From contig JAPTYO010000017.1 in NCBI GenBank assembly GCA_036873135.1, forward strand, positions 6,758,001 to 6,822,000: a stretch of DNA of 64,000 bases, given 5' to 3'. Shown here in pieces: positions 45,038-55,240 of this stretch; position 1 is the stretch's first letter, and every line of letters begins with the position of its first letter. The position numbers and the translations under genes were made by a program. The notes under the pieces were generated by a model, which saw nothing but the letters and a program-made list of their open reading frames with translations, had not been told where the DNA came from and did no database searches. Source of the stretch: Clarkia xantiana subsp. parviflora. Its lineage: Eukaryota; Streptophyta; Magnoliopsida; Myrtales; Onagraceae.

Positions 45038-48000
45038 TTAGGTTTGGTCCTTGTCGGCGGCATCAGTGGGAGCAGGGTCCACAAGATCTGTGGCATAAGG
45101 CTCCATAGGTTCAGCTGCTGGAGGATCGATTATCGGGGCGTCAGCACTTGGAGTCTCCGCAGGAGTGTTCCCCTCATCACTCTCCTCCGAGAGGGCAAAG
45201 TATTTCTTCGCGAAGGGAGCGAGAGACAGAGACTTCTCAAAGTTAATGGCGTCGCCATACTCCAGATGGAGTTCTTCGACTGCGTTGAAGAGGGTGTTCT
45301 CCACCTCCGCGCTGCAGAACTTCAGTGCATCAGCTTGGAAGTCCTCGGACCCCCGATAATCTTCTCGGCCCTTGGTCTCAGCCGCGACCAGCTACGCAGG
45401 AACCTCAGCTATTTGCTCCCCCAGAGCCTTCTTTTCAAGGACAAGTTTGTCTTCAGCAATCCGCCGCTCTTGCCGCTCCCGCTTCAGGAGCCTCTCGAAG
45501 TCGCGAACCTGCTTTTGGAGGTCCCGAGTCTTTCGGTCGAGGATGGCCTCCTCCTTGGCCAGTTTTCCCCGCGAAGACTCGGAGGCTGCGAGATCCTCCT
45601 CAATCTTGGCTATGACCGCGGGAGCCCCCTTTGCCCGCTCCTGCTCCAGGGCTTCCTCGAAGGCGAAGATGTACCCGAAGCAGCGGTTGATGTCCCCCAT
45701 CTCCTACAAAGGAAGGAAGAGAAGTGTTAGCAGATGAGCAACCTGTTTTATTGGCAAAGGAGCGAAAAGTAGAAGTCTTACCTCTATCCGACGGATGGAC
45801 ATCTCTTGGACATCCCGACGGATGTCCTCCCGATCCAAGGAAATCGGATACCTCAGAGTGGGCAAGATTGAGCCTGCTAGCAGATGTGGAGCCAGCTCTG
45901 GGTATGCGTCCCCTTGTTGGAGCTGGACCCCTTGCAGCGTTTGGATCGGGGTCCAGGGAGCCTCCTTCTGTGCGGGGTCGAAGGCCTTGTAAAAACTCCC
46001 GTTGAGGGGGAGAGGAAAAGGATCGACTCGATTCGTGGAGGGGCGCGCCTCCGACTCGCTCCGGGCTGGGGAAGGAGTGAAGTCATGGATGGGCGACGGT
46101 TGTCGCTGTCGTGAAGAAGGCGAGGGGGGCAGCCCCTTGGAGGTTGGTTTCAGTGGGGACTGCCCCGTCCTCCGGCGATGAATTAGGGAGCCACCCTCGT
46201 CAGTCTCCTCGGAAGAGTCCAGGTTCTCTACCCGACGAAATTGATCGCCGGTCGGCGTTGCTCTAGCCTCGAAAGGTGGTTCCCCTGCTGAAGGGGGCGC
46301 CTCTGCTGAAAGTGGTGCCCCCGCTGAAGCTTCAGCACCCGACGGAGCTCCCGAGTGACCTGCACCTAGAGGACGAGAGGCTTCAGAAACATAATCAGGA
46401 AGTTCGTTAGGGCCCTTACACCAAACAACGCGCCGAGAAACATATTGGTCCTTCCCGCGGTAGTTGTAGTAGCCCGCCTTCAGGACACGAAGAGTTTCCC
46501 CTCGGAGAACACGTTTGACATCTGCGATGCGGGCCTCCATGGTCGAAGGTACCAAATCCTTAGGAACTAGCTTCCTGTACGATTTAATAGCTAGGCGGAG
46601 CTTTTTACCTTCTTCAGCGGTCTGGACATCGAAGAGTTTGTCCACCTCCACGCGGATCCACTTTGTCCTCTCCGCGGATGGAGATCCCGACGGGGCAGTA
46701 GCTTTCTTGGCCGACTTCCTCTTCCGCGCGGGGCGGACAACGTCGGTCTCCCCCTGCTTAAGGATCAGATTGGTCAGCACGGATACCTTCTTAGCTGCAA
46801 ACAAATGGAAACAGAGATTAGAGACGTTACCCAAGGAACCCTATTGGAGGGGCCGTCGAAGAGTTGACCCCCGGAAACTATGTCGAGGAGGCGGATCCCG
46901 GCATTCACCAGGTCCCGCTTCGTCAGAGAATTGGCATCGAGGGGAATATAGGACTCCCCCCATCGGTAAAGCTGGATAAGGTGAAGGGTCTGGAAGTCGT
47001 CATCGGCGTAGGTGTGGTAAGTGGGAGGAGAGTCCGCTTCCACCTCTCATCGGGGCCACGGGATCGAAGAATTCTGGATGAAGAAGTAGCTCCTCTTCCA
47101 CCCACTGTTATCGGACCCCGTGTCGATCAGGAGTCTCCGACCCTTGACAACCTTCCAGGTGTCATTGGTCCAGCTGCACAACGCGAGTTGCGTCTTGTTC
47201 CACTTGGGCATCCTGGGGTAGAAGGCACAGACCCCCGCCTCATTGCACTTCATCCCGTAGAAGGTTCTGAAGAGATGGAGGCTGTAGAACCATTTCTGTC
47301 GGAAGTAGAGAACCTGGAAGGCGTTCCACATGCGGATGGCATGGGGAGAGAAGGTAGTAGGATGCGTCTTTTAGTGGTGGCACATCTCAACTAGGTTGCC
47401 ACAGAAGGGGAATCGAATCCCCGCCGATATTTGCCCCGTAGAGACAAATACCTCCCCTTTTCGGGGACGAGTAACCTCAAGGTTACTATTAACGTTTATA
47501 ATTGTAGATTGGTTGGAGAGAATGATAGGAGCAAAGCTTTCAATATGCTAAACATAATGAGAAGGTTTGCTTAACCATTACAATGGTGGAGGCTCCTTTA
47601 TATAGGAGACCTCATAGGCTAATATGAAAACCCTAGTAAACATTAGGGACTAGAATGTAAATACTAGACTAAGACAACTTAGCATAACTAGATATTAGTC
47701 CCCATACATATAATATCCCAATATTCCCCCATCTTCTTCTTCTCCTTCCTTCTTCAATCCGAAGCACATCCCAACCTTTGACAATTCATGCTCAATTTTC
47801 AAAATGAATCTTCAAGGTCCACCGTGCTCTCAGAGGTGAACATCCACTTGTAGCCTTCATGGTCTCTCAGAGGTGTGATAATTCACGTGTAGCAACAATC
47901 GGTTGGTCTTCATCATGCTCTCAGCGGAGTGATGACAGTTGCCACCTATGGCCTTGAAGTATTCAGAAAACAAAATGGTTGAACGGAAGATGAAGTTCCA

Positions 48001-49444
48001 ATGTCTCAGTCTTACTGCGAAGCTGAGGTTCCTATGTTTCAATCTTCCAGAAGGTGAAGTTCCGATGTCTCAGTCTTTCTGCGAAGCTGAGGTTCCTATG
48101 TTCCACTCTTCTATAATGTTCAACCGAAGATGAAGCTCCACACTCCAATCTTCAACAAATTCAACCGAAAACAGTTGAAATCCAACAATCAAGCTATGTA
48201 TAGCTCGAATCTATCATAATACCATCAAAACCACAGCATATCCATCACGGCACACTAAATTTCAGCAATTTCAGCTAAAAACAGCAATTTTCTGCACAAT
48301 TCTGCATTTTCCAGCATTTTCCAGCCGATTTCCAGCAATTTCAGCAGAATTTCAGCATTTACAGCAGCAAATCCAGCAAAAACAGCATCTAAACCGCAGC
48401 AAAAAGAACGATTCCAGCCATAATACTCAACCCGGGACAGCAGATTTCAGCAATGATGAATAGATGCAAACAACAGCAGCAAAATCCAATGAAACAGTAG
48501 CAGAATTGCATCAGTTCAGCTGAATTTTAACAGTAAGATTCGAACAACCAAATCACCTCGGAATTTGACGTATAATATATCAATGGAATCGGGAGCTCGA
48601 GACGATTCCGAAAAACTAAAAATCGCGGCGATTGGACATCGGGAAGGTGGCGCGTGGCCTGCACGCGCCGGCGGGGCGCAACTCACGCGGCGGCGCGTGA
48701 GGGCGCGTGCGGTGGCTGCTGACGGCGGCGAAAACTGCAGAATGTTCGCCGGAGGTTGCTGGGTTGATTGGTGATGTCAATTTTGGAAGAAGAGGTGTAA
48801 ATCAAATGGGTATTTTTCGGGGCTAGGGACTTAACTCACGGCAAGGAAAAAATTTCTGGAAAAATTTCTGTAAATAATTGAAAAACGAAATTGAAATCAA
48901 AACACCAAGATCGAAAATAGCTCTGATACCATATTAACGTTTATAATTGTAGATTGGTTGGAGAGAATGATAGGAGCAAAGCTTTCAATATGCTAAACAT
49001 AATGAGAAGGTTTGCTTAACCATTACAATGGTGGAGGCTCCTTTATATAGGAGACCTCATAGGCTAATATGAAAACCCTAGTAAACATTAGGGACTAGAA
49101 TGTAAATACTAGACTAAGACAACTTAGCATAACTAGATATTAGTCCCCATACATATAATATCCCAATAGTTACTCGGGAGGCGAGGCCAAGAATACGGGA
49201 AGCGAGGTTCCCAGGTAGAAGTGATGCAGCCCTCGCGGAGAGCGGCCTCGTAGGCAGTGCTGGAGATGTCGTTGGGTGCATAGTCAAAATTGAAGGGCTT
49301 TCTCCCCTCGGAACTAGATCCACTGTCTGAAAATCAGCCACGGCAAGGAAAGGCACATTGGGTTTTTCGGAAAATTACGAACGCATTAAGCAAAGATGAA
49401 GGAAAAGATGTACAAGCAACAGGGAAGAAATCCTTACCAGACAT
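45038..49444 (-). pseudogene. Antisense gene of the outer gypsy element (gypsy-type transposon protein plus coiled coil)
   Basis: It reads right to left. A tiny exon 1 (ATGTCTG, 49444-49438) has a GTAAGG donor. Exon 2 starts at 49326 (DSGSSSEGRKPFNFDYAPND) and continues in frame past a 1.7-kb LTR insertion to about 46840, with WNAFQVLYFRQKWFYSLHLF and GWKRSYFFIQ. Exon 3 (46794-45782) has RGKDQYVSRRVVWCKGPNEL and a Ser/Pro-rich linker. Exon 4 (45703-45038) is a long charged coiled coil (LAASESSRGKLAKEEAI, RDFERLLKRERQERRIAED). The middle recalls plant 'putative gypsy type transposon' proteins (the PF04195 type). Stops occur near 47371 (TAA), 47045 (TGA) and 45394 (TAG). The intron at 46795-46839 looks too short, so that junction is uncertain. 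It is broken, and the function is unknown. Confidence 0.65.
47487..49168 (-). mobile_element. Small non-autonomous LTR retrotransposon with identical LTRs
   Basis: The two 237-bp LTRs (47487-47723 and 48932-49168) look identical. The target duplication is GTTAC at 47482-47486 and 49169-49173. On the minus strand the right LTR is followed by TGGTATCAGAGC (48931-48920), the initiator tRNA-Met primer site, and a purine tract GAAGAAGAAGATGGGGGAA precedes the left LTR. The LTR ends are TATTA...CAATA rather than the usual TG...CA. The 1.2-kb interior has no gag or pol; it has CAGCAATTTCAGC-like repeats and a GC-rich patch at 48645-48735. It depends on another element's proteins. Confidence 0.93.
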
Positions 49445-49615
49445 GATGATTCGAAGTAGGAAGGATGAACTTGATGTTGCCGGAAAGGTTGTTCGGAGAA
49501 CAGGAGGTCGGAGAAGCACTTGAGTCTTCGAAATCGCAGAGCTTGAGTTCTCAGAGTTGTAGAGAGCTTTTGGAATTTTGGAAACGGTAAAAGGGAAACA
49601 GTGCCCAGGGTTAGG

Positions 49616-49625
49616 GTTTTATAGG
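49616..49625 (-). promoter_or_regulatory. TATA box of the outer element's antisense gene
   Basis: On the minus strand CTCCTATAAAACCC lies about 170 bases upstream of ATG 49444. The truncated copy at 653-660 has the same motif in the matching position. Confidence 0.55.
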
Positions 49626-49993
49626 AGAAGAGGACAAGTGAAAGGACATTCTGATCTGAATCGTCGAAGTCGAAGCGTTTTAATCTGAACCGTTGAGATG
49701 AAACGTGCAGAATGGCAACGGGCGTAATGATGAAACGGCCTGAAAATCACTTTTTCAGAAAAAGCAGGCGCGAAAAATCAGGCACGGGTGCCAAAGACGT
49801 CGCTTCGTTATCTGCTGCATTTAATGGCTCGGGAACCGAGGAGTCTTCTCGGATTTGGTGGTTATCCTCAAGATATCGAGGAAACGTGAACGAGAAGATT
49901 CGTATCAAGTGATTGTACCACGGGAAAAGTCCCCGACTCCGATGTCGGGAGGTCGGGAGTTGAAAGACACGACGAACTGTAAGTCCCTCATGT

Positions 49994-50005
49994 CTTGGGG
50001 GCAAA
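49994..50005 (+). promoter_or_regulatory. Polypurine tract of the outer gypsy element
   Basis: CTTGGGGGCAAA lies directly before the TGATGGG start of the 3' LTR, where plus-strand DNA synthesis is primed. Confidence 0.8.
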
Positions 50006-50726
50006 TGATGGGTTTCGCTATGGCCGTTAGGCCCTTTAGCGGTGAGGAAACGGTGAATAGGCCATCTGGGCCCTAAAAGGAGGTCATGAAGACCAAGGCG
50101 AAGGGTCCCGACAACGGGAGTCCCGATGATGAAAGGTCCCGACAGAGTCGGTCCCGATAGGCGAGCTGGATGCTCCCAACGAGATGCCTTTAAGTAGGCC
50201 CCGATGATGAATCCTTGAGAATGATTGGCCCTGTCACGATGACGAGGGGCCCCGAGCGGTGACACAATGAGATAACTCTGGAGTCCCCGATATTAGTCGG
50301 GACTTGCTATCAGAGGTTGAGGCCGAGATACGCGGAGCGTGGCCGAGATAAGCGAGATCATGGCCTAGATAGGCGGGATAGTGGCCGAGATACGCGGAGC
50401 ATGGCCGAGATATGCGAGATCATGCCCAAGATAGGCGGGATCGTGGCCGAGATAAGCGGAATATGGGCTAACCACCCCAACGGTTCACCAGGTAACTGAG
50501 GTACCTCTTCGCCTATAAAAGGGCAGAGGTTACCTCAGATCACATACGTTTTTTTTATATACGCTCTTTGAGATTCCTGCTTGCCAGTTTACACGAGATA
50601 CTCATTTAAGCATCGGAGAGGGATTATGGGTCACCGCCCGGTCTATCCCCTCTTGCAGGATTATGTGGAGCGAAGGAGTTCGCATCGCCGTCAAGACCGT
50701 ACCGGAGTTCCAACCGTGATCCAACA
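50006..50726 (+). repeat. 3' LTR of the outer gypsy element
   Basis: 721 bp with the same termini as 28745-29442. It has one more unit of the CCGAGATACGCGGAGC-type repeat near 50340-50450. The TATA box CCTATAAAAGGG is near 50512. Confidence 0.93.
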
Positions 50727-50763
50727 GAAACGACTAAACACCCCGTGTCAAAGTTCGTTTTAT

Positions 50764-50785
50764 TTGACCCTGATTTCTTGTAGTG
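50764..50785 (-). repeat. Right terminal inverted repeat of the CACTA element
   Basis: Read inward it is CACTACAAGAAATCAGGGTCAA. It is followed by the target duplication AAT. It stands only about 38 bp beyond the outer gypsy 3' LTR. Confidence 0.85.
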
Positions 50786-51016
50786 AATGTTGCATATTGT
50801 AAATCCACATTTTGCAGGTTCTAATAGAGACTATAGGTAGAAGGAGATGATATAACATAATCGGATGGATCACTACAAAATCCAGATTTTGCAATTGGTA
50901 TAACGTACGTACGTACGTACATTGAAATTTTGAGCAATTTATCCATTGACGAGTTGTTTATTATATACGTACGTAGAAACAGTAGTAGCTAAGCTAGGTA
51001 TATAGTACTAGCTAGA
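50786..51016. other. Spacer between the CACTA end and the aquaporin stop
   Basis: It contains an ACGTACGT microsatellite (50905-50922) and a lone CACTACAAAA sequence at 50871. No gene is visible. It probably includes the 3' untranslated region of the aquaporin gene. Confidence 0.5.
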
Positions 51017-52222
51017 TTAACCCATCAAATCGGGTCCGCCATCAGCTGAACTGAAGTTGGTATTGGTATTGGTATTGGGGTTGGAGTTGGTGGGGATGTG
51101 AATTATTCGGTAAATAAGAGCACCCAACACTGCTCCGATGATAGGTGCCGTCACATAAATCCATATGGACCTAAATTCTTGCGAAACAATGGCGGGTCCG
51201 AGCGATCTTGCTGGGTTGAGTGATCCTCCTGAGATAGGTCTGCATGCCAACAATTTTAATTATTTATTAATTATTCCCCTTAAATAATAATGTAACATAT
51301 ATCATTCTGCTGAGTTAATTACGTACGCGGTAATGAGCACGGCTAGTGTAATCGCTATTCCCATCACCAGACCAGATAAAGAGCCCACCTGCGATCGATA
51401 CCATATAAACCCTAAAAAAGCCGCCTAGCATAGCAAGAGCCAGAGATATATATTCTTACTGATTCATAATTATTTGATATTGAGGCTGTGGTAAACACAA
51501 TAAAAAACATTGCAAACAGCTCCAACCAGAAGGCCGAGGAATTTCCATGGCTAGGGCGAGTGGTCATAAGACTAGAGTCGACCCCATAAACTGCACTTGC
51601 AGTTAATGCCGCCAAACACGAACCAATTATATGTGCTATAACATACAAAGGGACCTGAAATATTAATAAGACCAAAATGACTTGTTATAATCAATCAATC
51701 ATATATATATTATTAGAATTTAGAGTTAGGGTTAAATGGAGACAGCACGCACTTGAGACCACGGAAAGTAGCCGAAGATGGCAAAGGTGATGGTGAGGGC
51801 AGGGTTAACATGAGCACCGGAGATATGGCCCACCGAGAAAACCACGATCACAACTGATAATCCAGCAGTGACACCATACTCTAGAAGACCCACTTGCCCA
51901 TTCAACAACTGGGTCATTCCTATTATCCCATATATACACAGCATCAGAATGAAACTTCCAACCATCTCTGCTATCACCTGCATGCCGCCGTTAAATAAAT
52001 AATCAACTGTCGTCATCTTAAAACCAAATCATTACTTTATATATAGTAATCCCCAGAAATATCTCCTCCTTAATTATTTACCTTTCGGGCGGGATTCAAA
52101 TCTATTCCGGTGATTGAAGGCATCACTCTTTGCAGCACAACAATGAATTCACCATTGGATGACGATGCCTCCTTAATTGGAAGTTGTTCATGAGATTGTT
52201 GATTTCGGGGCAGTTGATTCAT
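51017..52222 (-). CDS. NIP-type aquaporin (nodulin-26-like intrinsic protein), five exons
   Basis: Exons on the minus strand are 52222-52082, 51977-51753, 51654-51460, 51388-51327 and 51239-51017. All introns are GT-AG and the phases match, giving 281 residues, normal for the family. The N-terminus is polar (MNQLPRNQQSHEQLPIKEAS), then ARK-VIAEMVGSFILMLC starts helix 1. The two pore loops carry GHISGAHVNPALT and SGGSLNPARSLGPA, both with Asn-Pro-Ala. Six membrane helices can be placed. Where NIP group I has Trp in the TWG motif of helix 2, this protein has TAG, as in group II, suggesting a wider pore for small uncharged solutes; that is inference. The C-terminus has an Asn/Thr repeat (NSNPNTNTNTN) encoded by a microsatellite. 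It looks functional. Confidence 0.93.
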
Positions 52223-52883
52223 GCTGATCAACCTTCTTAATTAATTAGTTGATTGATATGGTTTAGCTAGCTAGCTAGAAGCAGTGTGTGAATGAACAAG
52301 TTTAGACACACACACATACATACATACATGCTACTTATTAGAATAGAATGTTGTTGGGGAGTGAGTACAAGGTAATTAATTAATTAACAATTAATGTGGG
52401 GCCGGGACATAAAACAACATCACATTCTTTTTGGTACCGGTTGTTGTTCAAAATTTTAGGCAATTCTTTTAGCTAGGAAAGTGAACACCATTCGTGCGTG
52501 TGTGTTAGTTAAGTTTTCTTTTTGGAGTATCTTATAAACAAAAATCTAAACAAATTTAATTCTGCCCGATTAAAATTATTTCTGAGCTTTTATGCCTCTA
52601 TTCTATGTGGTACTCTTCTTAATGTGTACGTACTAAAAATGCACTCAGATGCTTATGTATGATGTTGTTTATTGCACTAGTATATATATTTTTTTTTTTT
52701 GTCAGAACACCAATATATTTCATTATTTATTATTTAAACCACGTTTCAACGGACTATTTTAACTTATTCCGTCAAGTCTGTATGTAATTGATAATATATG
52801 CTTTGCCTAAATAACATTATATCCTTAATAGGGTTAAAGAAACTTAATAGGGTTAAAGAAGAGTAATAAATAAAAACATATAG
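52223..52883 (-). promoter_or_regulatory. Upstream region of the aquaporin gene
   Basis: AT-rich with an ACACACACATACATACATAC microsatellite at about 52306-52330. I cannot single out one TATA box among many AT-rich candidates. No gene is present. Confidence 0.4.
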
Positions 52884-53396
52884 GGGTTAAGAAACAAAAA
52901 AATAGTCATAAGTTTTATCATGTTGAAATTTGGTGTCTCGTGATTAAAATTGTTAACATGGACAGTCTCAACTCTAATATTTCATTTTTGTTGAAATTTA
53001 GTGTATCCGCATCTTTTTCTCTCACTTCAATCATTTTCATCAACCACTCTCATAATCCATCACTATTCACTTTTCAAAAAATCGCCAAATTTCCCCCACA
53101 CTTGAACGTCTAAAAGAAAGGGTTTCCAACTGAGTGATGTGGACCGATATCCAGCGACTACGGTACAGGATTTACTGGCGCGAATGTGGCCAGCTTTTTA
53201 GGTGACGGGAATGGAGCATGCATGAGAGCTCGAATTTGACAGTCGGTTTCGTCAGAGTTGCATATCTAAAGTAATCACACTGAGACACCGAAAAGCAACT
53301 AAAATAAAATATGAGACTATCCATATGAACATTTTAATCCCGAGACACCAAATTTCAACTATGAAAATCTGGAACTGTTTTTAGATTTTTAACCCA
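52884..53396. mobile_element. MITE with long imperfect terminal inverted repeats
   Basis: The left arm (GTTGAAATTTGGTGTCTCG, then ATTAAAAT, about 52922-52970) matches the right arm in inverted orientation (about 53306-53370). The similarity extends outward to GGGTTAA at both edges. The interior is non-coding. The target duplication is not clear, so the superfamily is unassigned. Confidence 0.6.
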
Positions 53397-53776
53397 AAAA
53401 AAAACAATGTGCAAGTTTTTATACTTCTATTAAATTGAACTATTGTATGTTTGTATAAATTTAGTCAGTAGCTCATAAAAAAAGAAATTATTAATTAGAC
53501 ATCGATTATTTCATTAGATAACTTGTGAGTATGTTAGTCTGTTTGTTAGCCCTTTCCTTTCCATGTCATGGCAGTTGAACTTGGATGTAGTGGTGACTAG
53601 CTAGCAAGCTAGTGGTAAGAATGGGACCGAAAAGGAAAGAAAATAAGAGAGTTCTTTTTTCTGTTACAGACCAATAGTTTTCAGCCCACTAACACTAACA
53701 AAGTTGTACACGTAAGTAAACCAATTGCATATGCGCTGCCTTGAAATCAATTTCAATATTTCGCAACCTCTCCCAA
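53397..53776. other. Intergenic AT-rich stretch
   Basis: No gene or clear repeat is visible. Confidence 0.4.
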
Positions 53777-53894
53777 TTTTTTTTTTTTTTTTAATGAAAG
53801 TCGAACTTTATCGAATAAGAACTATTACAAACTACAAATAGGAAAAAATCCACTCTGGAGAGATTTGTTAACAACCAATACCCGACCTATTAGA
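53777..53894 (-). mobile_element. Possible 3' tail of a non-LTR retrotransposon or SINE
   Basis: On the minus strand, CGATAAAGTTCGACTTTCAT leads into a run of A at about 53777-53791. Such an A-tail after a short unique end is typical of LINE or SINE 3' ends. The body, which continues at 54480-54600 beyond the MITE, has no recognisable coding sequence. Confidence 0.35.
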
Positions 53895-53902
53895 GCAGGT
53901 AC

Positions 53903-54471
53903 TAGGGGTGAAACCAAAATCCGATTGGTCCGAAAAACCGAACCGGTCCGGACCGAAAAATCCGAATCCGAAATATACGGTTTGGTTTTTGGTCGGATTT
54001 TTTTACTCTAGTTCGGTTTTTCGGTTCGGTTCGGATTTTGAGCTTTGAGGACCGTGGGGACCGAACCGACCGTTATGCTAACTAAATATGTAAAATATAT
54101 ACTAACTTAGTTGATATTAATCAATATAATTAATTAATTAGGTTAACAAAAATTATAAAATAGTCACTTATGAAGATTATTTTTTCTAATTTTGTTTTAT
54201 AATTTATTTAATTATATTAATTGACGCTATTTTTCATTTCGGTTTGATAAATTCCACGAAAATAATGAGAATTTTAAACGGTGATTGTCAATTTTGGATT
54301 TTCGGTTTAAACCGAAAACCGAACCGAAAAACCGTACTACCAATGGACGGTTTGTTTTTCCTCATACGGTTTTTTGGTCGGATTTTTTAAAGGAAAAAAA
54401 CCGAACCGAAAATATGAGTAACCGACCGAACCAAACAAAAAACCGGTCCGACCGGTCCGATTTCACCCCTA
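53903..54471. mobile_element. hAT-type MITE (second copy type)
   Basis: The ends TAGGGGTGAAACC and TAGGGGTGAAATC (inverted) are flanked by the 8-bp duplication GCAGGTAC at 53895-53902 and 54472-54479. The subterminal regions are dense in CCGAACCG/CGGTTCGG words in both orientations. No coding sequence is present. Confidence 0.92.
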
Positions 54472-54609
54472 GCAGGTACTAACAGAACAACAGAGACAGC
54501 TACAACAGAGTAATGCACAGAAATACAACTAAACATAAATAGGCCTAAACAAGATAACGGATTAACGGAAAGGATGACCCTAGGCAAATGATAGAAGCTT
54601 GGAGAGGAG

Positions 54610-55240
54610 TGTTGAGGTCGATTCCACCTGGGACACCTCGGGTTGCTTTTCACGGACCTCGATCCTCGAACCCCGAACTGACTTTGGCTCCTACCTCGAT
54701 CTTCTATACGCCAGGTCCTGCAAAACGGGCGATAACCAGCATGGAGAGGGGGGTGGCGCTGGTTGAGCCCTCTCCGATGCTAAAGTCAGGATCTTATAGA
54801 GAGAAAGTGTGTAGAGAGAGGTCAGAGCATATATAGCCAATTTGGGAGATTTTTTAGTTAAGTTGTCAAATGGAAGGTCTAGGTCCCTATTTATAGGAAA
54901 CCCGAGAACCGTACCCGGTTTTATACGGTTCGATGCCGGTTTAAATGGAAATGCTTACCGACATCGAGGTTGGCTATGTACGCACTGACTTCTCATACTT
55001 AGTAAAAATAGGGTTAAGCGCGCAGTGCTTAGTCGGCAGTCCGGACCATGTCGACGTCCGACATGGTCCGGATTGCTGAGGCAATCCGGAAGTCCCGGTC
55101 CGGGTGCTGCGCGCATCCGGACCGTTTTGACCCGGGGTGACCGTGGTAAAATCCGTTTGTGGTTCTGACGTGTTTGCGAGGTCCGAAACGTAAATACGAA
55201 CCCGAATTGGACAGATATCCAACACTTGCCCCCGAGTCAA
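54610..55240 (-). mobile_element. Gypsy LTR with polypurine tract (truncated element)
   Basis: It runs from TGTTGAGGTCGATTCC (54610) to GACAGATATCCAACA (55224). On the minus strand ACTCGGGGGCAAG precedes it as a polypurine tract. It shares with the inner element's LTR the words GGTGGCGCTGGTTGAGCCCT (there GGTGGTGCCTGATGAACCCT) and CTCTCCGATGC, so it is a related Tat-type family. Only the 3' LTR and a little internal sequence are seen. Confidence 0.75.

Larger units (their letters stand above)
28745..50726 (+). mobile_element. Outer Tat-type Ty3/gypsy retrotransposon
   Basis: The LTRs at 28745-29442 and 50006-50726 both start TGATGGGTTTCG and end GTGATCCAACA. The target duplication is GAAAC at 28740-28744 and 50727-50731. 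A primer site, TTGGCGCCGTCTGTGGGA, follows the 5' LTR, and a polypurine tract, TTGGGGGCAAA, precedes the 3' LTR. The order of genes is gag, protease, reverse transcriptase, a decayed RNase H, a second RNase H and integrase, then an antisense gene. A second RNase H and an antisense gene are features of the Tat lineage (Retand, Grande and Ogre relatives). The LTRs differ at about 2.7% of aligned sites by hand count. Confidence 0.93.
8263..50785. mobile_element. Very large CACTA (En/Spm) transposon, interrupted by nested elements
   Basis: The left terminus CACTACAAGAGAGCAGGTCAA (8263) matches the inverted right terminus CACTACAAGAAATCAGGGTCAA (ending at 50785). The 3-bp duplication AAT flanks both sides (8260-8262 and 50786-50788), as expected for CACTA elements. 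Between the ends are TNP1-like and TNP2-like genes. Removing the 21,982-bp gypsy insertion plus one copy of its TSD leaves about 20.5 kb, still including a copia element and MITEs. The genes are all broken, so this copy cannot move by itself, but its termini look intact. Confidence 0.88.

Noticed and set aside
48645..48735. GC-rich patch with a short Arg/Ala-rich frame (48565-48774)
   Set aside because: It is in the interior of a non-coding LTR element and shows no domain. It resembles a captured gene scrap but is too short to name.
50871..50890. CACTACAAAATCCAG as the start of another CACTA element
   Set aside because: No matching inverted end or 3-bp duplication is visible before the aquaporin gene.
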